Shown here piece by piece: positions 35,476 through 44,722 of a stretch of DNA of 64,000 nt (position 1 is the stretch's first letter; each line of letters opens with the position of its first letter). Position numbers and translations under genes: made by a program. The stretch comes from Pseudoalteromonas rubra (GTDB lineage Bacteria > Pseudomonadota > Gammaproteobacteria > Enterobacterales > Alteromonadaceae): NCBI RefSeq assembly GCF_001482385.1, contig NZ_CP013611.1:620001-684000 (forward strand), in the 5' to 3' direction. The notes under the pieces were generated by a model. It was not told the origin of the DNA, ran no database searches, and saw only the letters and a list, made by a program, of their open reading frames with translations.

Positions 35476-35541
35476 GTTCCTGACAAGTTTAAGGTATATT
35501 TAGTTCCACATCGTTACCAAATTTTAGATTATGATTCCAAA

Positions 35542-36411
35542 ATGGAAATATTAGAGTTAATTCGATTTGTCGAGATTGCGAATGCAAAGACGCTTCAGAG
35601 CGCAGCGACCAACCTACACACAACACCAGGCGCATTATCCAAATCATTGAAAAAACTAGAGTCTTCGCTGGGTATATTGCTATTCGACCGAGTCGGAAAG
35701 CAGCTGGTCCTTAACGAAAATGGTAAACGCCTTTTGCCTCAGGCGATTAAGATTTTGGACCTCAAAGATAACGTAAAAGCCATGTTGACCCCCACAAGCC
35801 CTGTTTTTAATTGCCGAATCTCCGCGCCGGCTATCCTCCAATATCGCTGGATAGGCATTATCGGTGCTACGGCTCGTGATATCCAAATAGAATATGAAAC
35901 CGACTTCGAACTTACTGCACTCGAAAAAGTTAAAAAAGGCGTAATTGACATAGCACTGACAACTCAACTGATCCAGCCCCATTTGAATGAGGATCTCGAA
36001 ATGGTCACAATTGGAGAGCTAACGTTAAACTTAGCGGTTGGTAAAACCCACCCATTAGCTGGCAAACGCTCAGTGACCTCAGCAGAGCTTGTGAACTACC
36101 CATTCGCCGTACCAAATACGTCTCCATTCTGTGGTGAATTACGTGGGCTAAGTTGTGATGGCTGGTCAAGTAGCAGTCTAAAAAGAGAAACAAAATGGAT
36201 TGTTAACGATTACGCAGCGCTTTGTGAACTGGTCAAATGCGGCCTGGCCGTTGCTTATTTGCCTGATTACATGATTGAGGCCTGGCAGCTCATTCAACTT
36301 AAAGTGGCTTTAAACCTCAAGAACAATACTGAACAGGTGTGTTTGATTTACCGACGACATGCACCTGCCTGGATAAAAGCGCTGGCTAGAGAGGTAAAAC
36401 CAATTAGTTGA
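35542..36411 (+). CDS. LysR-family regulator
   Basis: A 289-residue LysR protein: N-terminal wHTH (LIRFVEIANAKTLQSAATNLHTTPGALSKSLKKLESSLGILLFDR), then a substrate domain. Divergent from the secreted unknown gene at 34825-35475, which LysR convention makes a candidate target. The RiPP-like gene lies 150 bp downstream on the same strand. Confidence 0.88.
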   Translation: MEILELIRFVEIANAKTLQSAATNLHTTPGALSKSLKKLESSLGILLFDRVGKQLVLNENGKRLLPQAIKILDLKDNVKAMLTPTSPVFNCRISAPAILQYRWIGIIGATARDIQIEYETDFELTALEKVKKGVIDIALTTQLIQPHLNEDLEMVTIGELTLNLAVGKTHPLAGKRSVTSAELVNYPFAVPNTSPFCGELRGLSCDGWSSSSLKRETKWIVNDYAALCELVKCGLAVAYLPDYMIEAWQLIQLKVALNLKNNTEQVCLIYRRHAPAWIKALAREVKPIS

Positions 36412-36561
36412 TGAATAGCAGTATGCATCTACCCCTGTTCAGATACTCATATTCTAATTGATATTCTATAAGCAACTGATTTTTATATATTTATTACTTG
36501 AATAGTGCAAACTATGCTGTTGCTGTCATTGAGCTTTGTAAACAAAAAAAGAAATTTAGAA

Positions 36562-36741
36562 ATGAAATTCAAAGCAAAGAAAATCAAGCAACTTTCCAAG
36601 TCACCTCAGTCACTTAATCCTGTAATGACACCTCAGATAGGCGGCGGTTCTGCAAGCTGTCACACAGATGGCGTCACGTGTGCTTCAGAGTTTTGTTATT
36701 CTCGCGAAGCCCACACAGACTGTAGTGACCTGCTTAAATAA
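36562..36741 (+). CDS. Cys-rich small peptide, RiPP-precursor-like
   Basis: A 59-residue peptide. A Lys-rich leader (MKFKAKKIKQLSKSPQSLNP) is followed by VMTPQIGGG (glycines 27-29), then a core SASCHTDGVTCASEFCYSRE with four Cys in all at 33, 40, 45 and 54. A leader ending in TPQ[IV]xGG with a short Cys-rich core is the look of orphan lanthipeptide-type precursors of Pseudoalteromonas, from memory. ATG 36562 is preferred over GTG 36505, which has no site and prepends an unrelated stretch. No modifying enzyme or exporter is adjacent. A terminator follows. Confidence 0.65.
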   Translation: MKFKAKKIKQLSKSPQSLNPVMTPQIGGGSASCHTDGVTCASEFCYSREAHTDCSDLLK

Positions 36742-36804
36742 TTGCCAGGGTTTGTTAGTTTGCCTAGCCAGACACAAACCAAATTCACTTGATTTATAAA
36801 CTAG

Positions 36805-36829
36805 AAAAGCCAGCAATGTGCTGGCTTTT
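36805..36829. terminator. Bidirectional terminator between the small peptide and trhO
   Basis: AGCCAGCA / TGCTGGCT stem with a 3-base loop, flanked by AAA and TTT, placed between two convergent genes. Confidence 0.8.
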
Positions 36830-36848
36830 ATGATCTTATTAAACAGTT

Positions 36849-37835
36849 TTAAGCTGATTTAGCGCGCTGCGCGTCTTTCTTTGCTTGTTTTTGCTCTTTA
36901 CGAGCACGTAAAGTTTCCTGCGCTTCATGGCCGATATGGCCCTCACCACGCTGCTTTGCCAGTTCCATTTGTCTTTGGCGCTCTGCAAAACGGGCTTTTT
37001 GCTCTTCGGTCACATTATCATGACAGTGATGGCAGGATACACCTTCCATATATTCCGGACGCTGCATTTCTTCTGCGGTGATCGGCATACGACAAGCGTG
37101 GCACTGATCATATGAGCCCTTGTTCAAATCATGATCAACGGCAACGCGGTTATCAAATACAAAGCACTCGCCTTCCCACATCGTTTCTTCTTTGGGCACA
37201 TCTTCCAGATATTTAAGAATACCGCCCTCAAGGTGGTAAACTTCATCAAATCCCTGCTCCTTCATATAGGCAGTCGACTTTTCGCAGCGTATGCCACCAG
37301 TACAGAACATCGCGACTTTTTTATGCTTAGCTGGGTCCAGATTCTTCTCGGCCCACTCTGGGAACTCGCGAAACGTCTTTGTATTCGGGTCGATGGCATT
37401 TTTGAACGTACCGATTTCAATCTCATAATCATTACGCGTATCAACCAAAACAACGTCAGGATCAGAAATCAATGCGTTCCAGTCTTGTGGCTTAACATAG
37501 GTACCAACCACTTCTTTAGGATCGATGCCCTGAACACCCATTGTCACGATTTCTTTTTTCAGCTTAACCTTAGTGCGATAAAATGGGCAGGTTTCGTCAT
37601 ATGATTCTTTGAAAACGATATTATCCAGGCCTGGTTGTTTATCAAGCCACGCCAGTAAAGCATCAATACCTTCGCGCTTTGCGGCAACCGTACCGTTGAT
37701 CCCCTCTTCTGCCAGTAACAAAGTGCCACGCACTTCATTGGCTTCCATAACGTCCAGCAAAGGCTGACGGATCGCCTGGTAATTAGGCAAAGACACAAAC
37801 TTGTACAAGGCACATACAACAAAATGGTTATTCAT
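36849..37835 (-). CDS. trhO: tRNA uridine 5-hydroxylase TrhO (rhodanese domain)
   Basis: A 328-residue protein of the YceA/TrhO family that makes 5-hydroxyuridine at the tRNA wobble base. N-terminal domain [21 protein letters not shown]; rhodanese domain with [16 protein letters not shown] (catalytic Cys); then a Cys-rich C-terminal part ([14 protein letters not shown]). Length fits the family. The Lys-rich tail is species-specific. Confidence 0.94.
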   Translation of the reverse strand: MNNHFVVCALYKFVSLPNYQAIRQPLLDVMEANEVRGTLLLAEEGINGTVAAKREGIDALLAWLDKQPGLDNIVFKESYDETCPFYRTKVKLKKEIVTMGVQGIDPKEVVGTYVKPQDWNALISDPDVVLVDTRNDYEIEIGTFKNAIDPNTKTFREFPEWAEKNLDPAKHKKVAMFCTGGIRCEKSTAYMKEQGFDEVYHLEGGILKYLEDVPKEETMWEGECFVFDNRVAVDHDLNKGSYDQCHACRMPITAEEMQRPEYMEGVSCHHCHDNVTEEQKARFAERQRQMELAKQRGEGHIGHEAQETLRARKEQKQAKKDAQRAKSA

Positions 37836-38072
37836 AACTTTCTCTTCAATAAGCTTTATAACAGCCTACACTTAAGCACGACGTGTAAGCACTTAACCGG
37901 ATCGCAAATCCGGCGCCAGGCGCGATATTTTACGGATTTTAAGGATAATTGCAAAACCGTTTGCCCCTGGTGCCCGAAGAACTCACATAAAGCGCTGTAA
38001 AGTTATGGTGGTAGTGGAAGTTAGTTTGTTATAATGCTGCGTTTTAGAAAATAATTACTGGAGAAAAGTACC

Positions 38073-39404
38073 TTGAGATTTTCCGAACTGGGTCTTGACC
38101 TGCGCTTTGAAAAACAATTAGAACACCAGGGGATCACAACCCCGACCGAGATCCAGGCTCAGGCCATCCCTACAGCCCTTGCCGGGCATGACACCTTTGC
38201 TCAGTCGAAAACGGGCTCCGGAAAAACTCTGGCATTTTTACTTCCTGCCGTACAACGTGTGATGAAACAAAAAGCGCTCAGTAAACGAGACCCACGAGTG
38301 CTTATCGTTGCTCCAACCCGAGAGCTGGCCACACAGGTATTCAACCAATGTCGTTTGTTAATTGCGGGTACCGCCATGTCTTGTACTAAAGTACTCGGCG
38401 GTGAGAACTTTAACGACCAGGTAAAAGCGCTTCGCAAAGACCCGCACTTTGTTATTGGTACGCCTGGTCGTATAACCGATCATATCGAGCAACGCAGTTT
38501 ACAGCTTCACGGCCTTGAATTGTTAATCTTTGATGAAGCCGATCGGATGCTAGACTTAGGCTTTGAAAAGCAGCTTTCTACAATTAACAATGCGGCTGAT
38601 CACCGCCTGCGTCAGACTTTGTTATTCTCTGCAACGCTTGAGCATGCTCAGATCGAGATCACATCAAGAGATTTACTTAAGTCGCCAAAACGTATCCTGC
38701 TCAGTGGCAGTAACGAAAAGCATGACGATATCCGCCAGGCAATGTACTTTGCTGACCACTTGGATCATAAAGAAGCCCTGCTTAAACATTTTGTACAACA
38801 AAGCGATGTAAAACAGTGCATTATTTTTACTGCGACTCGACAAGATACTAATCGCTTCAGCGACATGCTCAATGAACTGGGAATAAAGGCCGTTGCGCTC
38901 GCAGGCGACCTGGCACAGAGCAAGCGTCTGGATATTATGGATGCATTTAGCCGTGGCTTATTTAAAGTGCTGGTTACCACAGATGTGGCATCGCGAGGCC
39001 TGGATCTGCTAAATGTATCGCACGTCATCAACTTTGATTTACCCAAGCAGGCAGAAGAATACGTTCACCGAATTGGTCGTACCGGGCGTGCTGGTTTCAA
39101 GGGAGACGCGATTTCCTTTGTCGGCCCTAAAGATTGGAAAAGTTACGAAGCCATTGCTGCTTATCTCAAAGAAACAGTCCAATTTCAGTCTGTCGAAGGG
39201 TTAGAAGCCAAGTTTAAAGGCTTTAAGCCTAAGATAAATAAGCCTAAACAGAATACCGAGCGTAAACCAGCGGACACCAAAGCTAAGGCAAAGCGCGTCC
39301 TTAAGCGTAAACCACAACAACCGAAAAAGGCGATCCCGGCACCGTTTGATGTCGATGGACACGCACCACTAAGAAGAAAGCCTAAGAAGCCAACCGAGGA
39401 ATAA
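38073..39404 (+). CDS. DEAD-box RNA helicase
   Basis: A 443-residue helicase starting at TTG 38073 (GGAG 9 bases upstream). Motifs: Q motif near GITTPTEIQ, Walker A SKTGSGKT (45-52), PTREL, TPGR, DEAD (155-158), SAT and HRIGRTGRAG. The basic C-terminal tail (after about 380) is a likely RNA contact. It is coupled to the CvfB-like gene two bases downstream. Subfamily (SrmB- or RhlE-like) is uncertain. Confidence 0.92.
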   Translation: MRFSELGLDLRFEKQLEHQGITTPTEIQAQAIPTALAGHDTFAQSKTGSGKTLAFLLPAVQRVMKQKALSKRDPRVLIVAPTRELATQVFNQCRLLIAGTAMSCTKVLGGENFNDQVKALRKDPHFVIGTPGRITDHIEQRSLQLHGLELLIFDEADRMLDLGFEKQLSTINNAADHRLRQTLLFSATLEHAQIEITSRDLLKSPKRILLSGSNEKHDDIRQAMYFADHLDHKEALLKHFVQQSDVKQCIIFTATRQDTNRFSDMLNELGIKAVALAGDLAQSKRLDIMDAFSRGLFKVLVTTDVASRGLDLLNVSHVINFDLPKQAEEYVHRIGRTGRAGFKGDAISFVGPKDWKSYEAIAAYLKETVQFQSVEGLEAKFKGFKPKINKPKQNTERKPADTKAKAKRVLKRKPQQPKKAIPAPFDVDGHAPLRRKPKKPTEE

Positions 39405-39406
39405 AG

Positions 39407-40243
39407 ATGCTAGGTACTACACAGTTTTTAATGATCGAAGAGATCTGTGCCGAAGGCGCATACCTGGACGGCAGAGAACAGGGCGACGTTTTCTTGCCTC
39501 TCAAAGAGCTACCGGACCACCTCGAAGCGGGTGACAACGTTGAAGTATTTGTGTTCAGTGATAACCAGGGACATCCCTGTGCCACCACACAAAAGCCGCT
39601 TGCACAACTGGGCGAGTTCGCCCTGCTGCGCGCCAAGCAGATTAATAAAGTAGGTGCCTTCTTAGATCTTGGGATCAGTAAAGATGTATTAGCGCCATAC
39701 AACGAACAAAAACCTAAAATGCGCGAGGGATACAGCTACCTGGTAAAACTCTATTTGGATAACGCCAGTAAACGTCTGTGTGCTTCAAGTAACCTTGGGA
39801 AATTTTTAAATAAAACGCCTGCGCAATACAAAAAATTTGAGCAAGTTGACTTAATTGTCGCCGCAAAAACCGACCTCGGCTATAAAGTTATTGTCAATGA
39901 ACAACACTTTGGCATGGTATTTTTCAATACCGTATTTAAGCGTATGTATATAGGTCAGCGCATGACGGGTTATGTCAAACAAGTTCAGGAAGATGATAAG
40001 ATTGATATCTTACTCGAAAAACCGGGCATGGATAAAATCTCAGAGCTGGGCGAACAGATCCTTAAAAAGCTCGAAGATAATAATGGGTTCCTGCCACTTG
40101 GTGACAAATCAGACCCAGAGCTGATTAAGAAAACTTTCTCCACCAGCAAAGCCAACTTTAAAAAAGCCATCGGTGGTCTGTTCAAACAGGAAAAAATCCA
40201 AATAGAAGCGACATCCATCTCTTTGACTAAATCAAAAAAATAA
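39407..40243 (+). CDS. CvfB/YitL-like S1 RNA-binding protein
   Basis: A 278-residue protein with consecutive S1-type domains: GAYLDGREQGDVFLPLKELP, INKVGAFLDLGISKDVLAPYNEQ, GYKVIVNEQHFGMVFFNTVFKRMYIGQRMTGYVKQV, and a C-terminal winged helix-like part (NGFLPLGDKSDPELI). This is the CvfB pattern. ATG is two bases after the helicase stop, so RNA metabolism genes are paired. Confidence 0.88.
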   Translation: MLGTTQFLMIEEICAEGAYLDGREQGDVFLPLKELPDHLEAGDNVEVFVFSDNQGHPCATTQKPLAQLGEFALLRAKQINKVGAFLDLGISKDVLAPYNEQKPKMREGYSYLVKLYLDNASKRLCASSNLGKFLNKTPAQYKKFEQVDLIVAAKTDLGYKVIVNEQHFGMVFFNTVFKRMYIGQRMTGYVKQVQEDDKIDILLEKPGMDKISELGEQILKKLEDNNGFLPLGDKSDPELIKKTFSTSKANFKKAIGGLFKQEKIQIEATSISLTKSKK

Positions 40244-40264
40244 TCTCGCTTTTAACTTGCCGCG

Positions 40265-40294
40265 AAAATGGCGCCCATCTAGTGCGCCATTTTT
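40265..40294. terminator. Bidirectional terminator
   Basis: AAAATGGCGC / GCGCCATTTT stem with a 9-base loop and flanking T, between convergent genes. Confidence 0.85.
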
Positions 40295-40301
40295 GATGTA
40301 T

Positions 40302-41153
40302 TTACCCTATCTCAAAGGACGTTACACCAAATGTTCTTTCAATTTCAATATCAGGGATCGTTTGCGTATACATGCGCGCAGTGTCAAATACCGGTATCAT
40401 ATTGAGCTTTTCAGCAAGGTTAACAGCCTCTGCATTGCACACTGGCACATCCAGGAAAACAGGCATCCCCTGTGCAACCCTTGAACACAAAGCCCCAATC
40501 ATAATATGAGCTTGCGCCTGTTCATTGGTAAATAATGGGCCTATTTTGTAGCCTTCCCGGCATTGTCTGATCACCCCTATTCCATGAAGTGTGCCGTCTA
40601 TCAACACCCCAACCGATGATGCGTCTTTCTGCGCTAACCATGCACGCCAAAATTCAGCTCTTTGCACAGGAAAAAATGGCATTAGAAAGTGCTCTATGGT
40701 TTCGATAGATAAGAAACTAAGATCTACGAGGTACTTTGATCCTTGATTTGCCAGCATATGGCTCATGCCCTGGTAGCGACGATTAGCATACGCCAACGCA
40801 AAGCCAGATTTTTTGTAATTTTCTTGCTGCTCAACCACACCATCCAGACCAATATTACACCCTTCCAGTCTGGCTATGGCCGCCTGCCATATTTTTAGCC
40901 CAAGCCCCTGGCCCCGGTATTCAGGTTTAACAATATAAAACCCGATAAAGCCAAACGAACTGCCATATCTTACGGCAGAAATCACAGCGACCGGCTCATC
41001 ATTCAGCAGCCCAATGAGAAACCCCTGAGGATCAGCCTGATAGTAACAATTTGCATCTTCAAGCCCCGGGTTCCAGCCTTCTTGTGCCGCCCAGTCGATT
41101 GCTAAATTCACCTCATCACGGGTCATAGTACGGATTGTGTAACTGTCGTTCAT
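40302..41153 (-). CDS. GNAT acetyltransferase with C-terminal Acetyltransf_18-like domain
   Basis: A 283-residue protein. ATG 41153 has AAGGAG upstream, so the longer frame to 41204 is not used. The acetyl-CoA loop is VKPEYRGQGLGLKIW. The second half (SSVGVLIDGTLHGIGVIRQCREGYKIGPLFTNEQAQAHIMIGAL) fits the YitH-type double-GNAT layout. Substrate unknown. Confidence 0.85.
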   Translation of the reverse strand: MNDSYTIRTMTRDEVNLAIDWAAQEGWNPGLEDANCYYQADPQGFLIGLLNDEPVAVISAVRYGSSFGFIGFYIVKPEYRGQGLGLKIWQAAIARLEGCNIGLDGVVEQQENYKKSGFALAYANRRYQGMSHMLANQGSKYLVDLSFLSIETIEHFLMPFFPVQRAEFWRAWLAQKDASSVGVLIDGTLHGIGVIRQCREGYKIGPLFTNEQAQAHIMIGALCSRVAQGMPVFLDVPVCNAEAVNLAEKLNMIPVFDTARMYTQTIPDIEIERTFGVTSFEIG

Positions 41154-41509
41154 AGAAATGCTCCTTGATGCACGATCATTATTGAGTTGGCTATATACCT
41201 GCACTATAACGGGGGTAACGAGAAAAGGAAGTCCGATTAGCTGTGTTATTAAAGCAATCGATATGTCAAATAGGCTTTTCCAATTACAAACATTTATTTT
41301 GCGCGTTTTTGCAACTAAGGTGCGAACCAGAGCTTGCTCATCTTAAGCTAATTCAATCATTAGAATCGCCTATCCGCAGCACCAAAGCTGAATTTGGCCA
41401 GTAACCGTGATGACCTTAGCGCTTAAATTTAATAGTTTCGCAAAAAACGTAAATACCAATCTAAAACTCTAAGCGACTTCAGTGGCCGCTTAGAATCGGA
41501 TAACAAAAG

Positions 41510-41851
41510 CTAGAGTAAGCGCCAAGACTCTTCTTCTCCAACGGGTTCTTTGGAAGTAGAAATATTATTCCAAAGTGGCTTATCACTGTTCAAATATGCA
41601 TAAATTGGCTTTTCGTTACGGACTAAATCTACATAATGTTGCATTTCTGAGATAGAAACATTGATAGCACCAAATTTGCTATGCGGGGAATAGTGCGGTG
41701 GTGACATTTCACTGCCAGGGCTTGAAAAGTAAACATTGAAACGATGTCCGTCCTCTCCTAAGCATGCCAATACTGCTCTGCTGCCCCCTCCACTCAATTC
41801 GAACCCAATTTTTATCTGGTAGCTTGTTACTTCAAAAGTTTTTGTTGCCAT
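41510..41851 (-). CDS. Hypothetical protein
   Basis: A 113-residue protein; ATG 41851 has AGGAG upstream and replaces a longer frame to 41902. No signal, no membrane segment and no recognised domain. Aromatic-rich C-terminal half (HYVDLVRNEKPIYAYLNSDKPLW). Single gene with long flanking non-coding DNA, typical of an accessory gene. Confidence 0.6.
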   Translation of the reverse strand: MATKTFEVTSYQIKIGFELSGGGSRAVLACLGEDGHRFNVYFSSPGSEMSPPHYSPHSKFGAINVSISEMQHYVDLVRNEKPIYAYLNSDKPLWNNISTSKEPVGEEESWRLL

Positions 41852-41995
41852 GGCAAAATCTCCTGTTTTTAGCATGGTGTGTCTTGGCGTTTTGCGCTCC
41901 ATAAAGAGTATGGTTTAAAATATAGCCACCCGCCAAAAACTCACTAAAGACTGCCGTCCATGGTTGGCGCAGCTTATATTTTCTCTGTTGATTGA

Positions 41996-42220
41996 CGGTA
42001 TTTCGATCACGCTTTATTTAGTTTCACCAAAAATGGTAATGAGAGTAGCATAACCCTCTACAGCGTGATTGAAACTTTCAGAACAAACACCCCTATTCGA
42101 CTCTATGATGCATTGTTTGAAAGCATTGGTCCTGCGACAGTTCGATATCGACAGTTAACTGCGCTAGCATGTGAGTCTCTAGGTTTAGTTCGCTGCACGC
42201 TTACAAGGAAACAATCATAA
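41996..42220 (+). pseudogene. Possible remnant of an IS4-type transposase N-terminus
   Basis: The frame is open for 74 codons from a TGA to a TAA but has no ATG. It contains RLYDALFESIGPATVRYRQL, which resembles the N-terminal IS4 transposase motif (ALE.TGTATVR.R.LP). What follows does not continue the family. Support is one short motif read by eye. Confidence 0.3.
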
Positions 42221-42283
42221 AGCTGGATGTTTTTAACACATTGGTGTTGATTTGAGAGTGACCCGGTGGCACAGTCCACCGGA

Positions 42284-42336
42284 CACGCCAATCTGGATGT
42301 TAAAGGCTTCGTAAATTGTGAGGCTTTATTGGCGTG
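42284..42336. repeat. 9-bp inverted repeat next to a 7-bp hairpin
   Basis: CACGCCAAT (42284-42292) and ATTGGCGTG (42328-42336) enclose 35 bp; immediately before is CCGGTGG-CACAGT-CCACCGG (42263-42282). No T run follows, so this is not an obvious terminator. It could be a structured leader or the end of a lost element. Confidence 0.4.
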
Positions 42337-42472
42337 ATGTATCAATGAAAAATGCTATGCCGCGGATAGTTTCTGCTATTTCAGGAAATTGAGATTTTGA
42401 AACCTACCGCCCATAAATGCGCACAACACAAAAATACACGCAAGTGTTGAATAACAACAAAAGGAATTATAA

Positions 42473-44722
42473 ATGAACTTCCTAAGCGTACTCTCTATGA
42501 GGGGAAAGCAGTTCAATACCATAAGCTCGTTGGCTCTCGTGACAGGTTTAGTCGCCAGCCCAGCTTTTGCAAATTCTGTAGTGGGTAAAGTAACACACTC
42601 ACTATCAGTATCTGGTTCTGGCAGCGTATATGAAAACAGTACCGTTAGCTGGTCACCTTTGACAGACTACTCAAACCTGAATTTTTCATATGTAAAGTTA
42701 GGTATAAAAGCGCCTGGATCGGGTTACAGCTATAGCAACCTGTCCTCCAGTAGCTACTCATTTAGACCAAGCAAAGCAGGTAAATGGTGTTTTATGGTAA
42801 GGGGCTGGCATGAAGGCGAATTTGGTCTTTTCAACTCCGAACAATGTATGAACGTGAGCGAATCCATTTCGGGTTTAGTTACACATTCCATGTCCGTCCC
42901 CTCTACAGGTAACACCTATAAGAACACTACCATTACCTGGTCTCCATTGCCGGCATTTTCAACAACCGATTTCTCATATGTAAAGTTGGGGATCCGCTCA
43001 CCGAATGGCAGCTGGCGCTATCCGAATTTTGGCGGAAGTAGCTATACATTCACACCCGATCAAAAGGGTACTTGGTGTTTTAAAGTCCGCGGTGTTTCGG
43101 GAGGTACATTTGGCTTGTACAACACTCAAAAGTGTATGACGGCGAATGACTCTGTATCACAGTTTGTCACTCACTCCCTGAATGTCCCTACCAGTGCGGC
43201 CTTAAACAATCCGATGAAGATAAGCTGGGCACCTTTACCTGCTTTTTCTGACCGTAACTTCTCTTATGTAAAGCTCGGGACTAAAGCACCAGGGGCGACG
43301 TGGAGCTTCAAGAATGTGTCCGCTTCAGATATAAACATTACGCCTAATACAGCAGGTCAATGGTGCTTCCAAATGAGAGGTGTTGCTGACGGCGTATTCA
43401 GCTTGTTTACAGCGCAACAATGCGTGAATGTACAAACTTCTGTCAATGGCTTGGTTACTCATGAGGTAACACCCATTCCTGTTGGTGTAGAAGGGGATCC
43501 GATGGCTGTTAAATGGTCTGCATTACCTGACTTTGAACACCTTGATTTCTCCTATGTAAAACTATACGTCACACGCCCGAACGGAACAGCTTACCATGAC
43601 AATTACCCCGAGCATGGCGAGTATCAGTTTAACCCAAATCAACCGGGTAGCTGGTGCTTTAGAGTTCGCGGAAAATATGATGTACTTGGACTATATAGCA
43701 ATGATGTGTGTACCAAAGTAAAACATCGAAATATGCTGTTTGACGGAGAATTCACACATGCTACCAGTACAGATTTGTCGCCTTTTAACAGCCACCAGAC
43801 TTATCACATCGGAGACTGGAATATTGTTGATGTAAATGGTGACAAAAAAATTCGTTTTACAACCCCGGTATTGAGCGAGCAATTGAATGATCCGGTTACC
43901 TACGAGCTTGACTCATATCAGCAGTTTTATGACTACTGCACGGGTGCTCAAACCCCGTACGCTAACTTTAAGTCTTTCCGGTGTATAAAGTCAGAAATTA
44001 CGTTTGGCCGTGACAATTATGAAGACGGCGCTGATGTAAGTGCAGGTGCCACAAGCTGGTATGCATATGAGTTTACGATTGACAAAATGCTCTCCAAAGA
44101 AGAGTGTATATCGAAAAAATCTAATCATTGCTATGTATTTATATCTCAGTTTCATACGACCAGCGCACACCCCCATTTATCTCCCAATAATGCGGTCTTG
44201 TTGAGATATACTGACGATAGTTTTAGCGACATCAGTCTGAACATCAATACAAAGGTTGACTGCGATAATCCAGCTTTAACCGGCACTTCTTATTGTAACG
44301 ATCCAAAACCTTATTGCGCTGAAAGAGATGAAGACGAAAATTGTATTTTAGTCAGGAAATACCAGCAGCACAAAATGGGCAGTCTGTCCGGTTTAAGAGA
44401 AGGCGAAACGTATTTAATCAAAATGAAAATTAAATGGGATACGGGGCTGAATGGCCGAGTAACGTCTTATATTAAACGACCGGAAGAAGCCGACTTTGTA
44501 CAGTTTGGTGATCAACAAAACATCCAGACTTTGCCCGAAAACATACCTCTGGTAGTACAAACCGGGATGTACTGGGGCGGATTAGACCCAAGGATTCTAT
44601 TTCCGAATGGAGATAATGGTTCTCCAATGACGGTAACCTTAGATAAAATCCAGATGGTGAGAGATGCATGCCATCTCCCTGACATTTTCAAAAGCCAGTC
44701 TGAGTTAAGCAGCTGTCATTAA
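42473..44722 (+). CDS. Large secreted protein with four Cys-paired repeats and a lyase-like C-terminal domain
   Basis: A 749-residue protein. Signal peptide to about residue 34 (ALVTGLVASPAFA). Four repeats of about 95 residues (39-125, 135-221, 231-317, 328-413), each with VTH at the start, W[SA]PLP.FS..(N/D)FSYVKLG, G.WCF.(V/M)RG and a closing Cys. The Cys pairs are C106/C125, C202/C221, C298/C317 and C395/C413. The C-terminal 330 residues contain GATSWYAYEFTIDK, LIKMKIKWDTGLNGRVTSYIKRP and VVQTGMYWGG, a beta-sandwich pattern like heparin-lyase-I-type polysaccharide lyases. Enzymatic function is inference. Confidence 0.7.
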   Translation: MNFLSVLSMRGKQFNTISSLALVTGLVASPAFANSVVGKVTHSLSVSGSGSVYENSTVSWSPLTDYSNLNFSYVKLGIKAPGSGYSYSNLSSSSYSFRPSKAGKWCFMVRGWHEGEFGLFNSEQCMNVSESISGLVTHSMSVPSTGNTYKNTTITWSPLPAFSTTDFSYVKLGIRSPNGSWRYPNFGGSSYTFTPDQKGTWCFKVRGVSGGTFGLYNTQKCMTANDSVSQFVTHSLNVPTSAALNNPMKISWAPLPAFSDRNFSYVKLGTKAPGATWSFKNVSASDINITPNTAGQWCFQMRGVADGVFSLFTAQQCVNVQTSVNGLVTHEVTPIPVGVEGDPMAVKWSALPDFEHLDFSYVKLYVTRPNGTAYHDNYPEHGEYQFNPNQPGSWCFRVRGKYDVLGLYSNDVCTKVKHRNMLFDGEFTHATSTDLSPFNSHQTYHIGDWNIVDVNGDKKIRFTTPVLSEQLNDPVTYELDSYQQFYDYCTGAQTPYANFKSFRCIKSEITFGRDNYEDGADVSAGATSWYAYEFTIDKMLSKEECISKKSNHCYVFISQFHTTSAHPHLSPNNAVLLRYTDDSFSDISLNINTKVDCDNPALTGTSYCNDPKPYCAERDEDENCILVRKYQQHKMGSLSGLREGETYLIKMKIKWDTGLNGRVTSYIKRPEEADFVQFGDQQNIQTLPENIPLVVQTGMYWGGLDPRILFPNGDNGSPMTVTLDKIQMVRDACHLPDIFKSQSELSSCH

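Larger units (their letters stand above)
41852..42472. other. Non-coding region with possible transposase remnant and structured repeats
   Basis: It contains a start-less 74-codon frame (41996-42220), a CCGGTGG / CCACCGG hairpin (42263-42282) and a 9-bp inverted repeat (42284-42292 with 42328-42336). No intact gene is supported. Confidence 0.5.

Noticed and set aside
42103..42345. 80-codon reverse frame
   Set aside because: No ribosome site, and it covers two hairpins and the forward transposase-like remnant.
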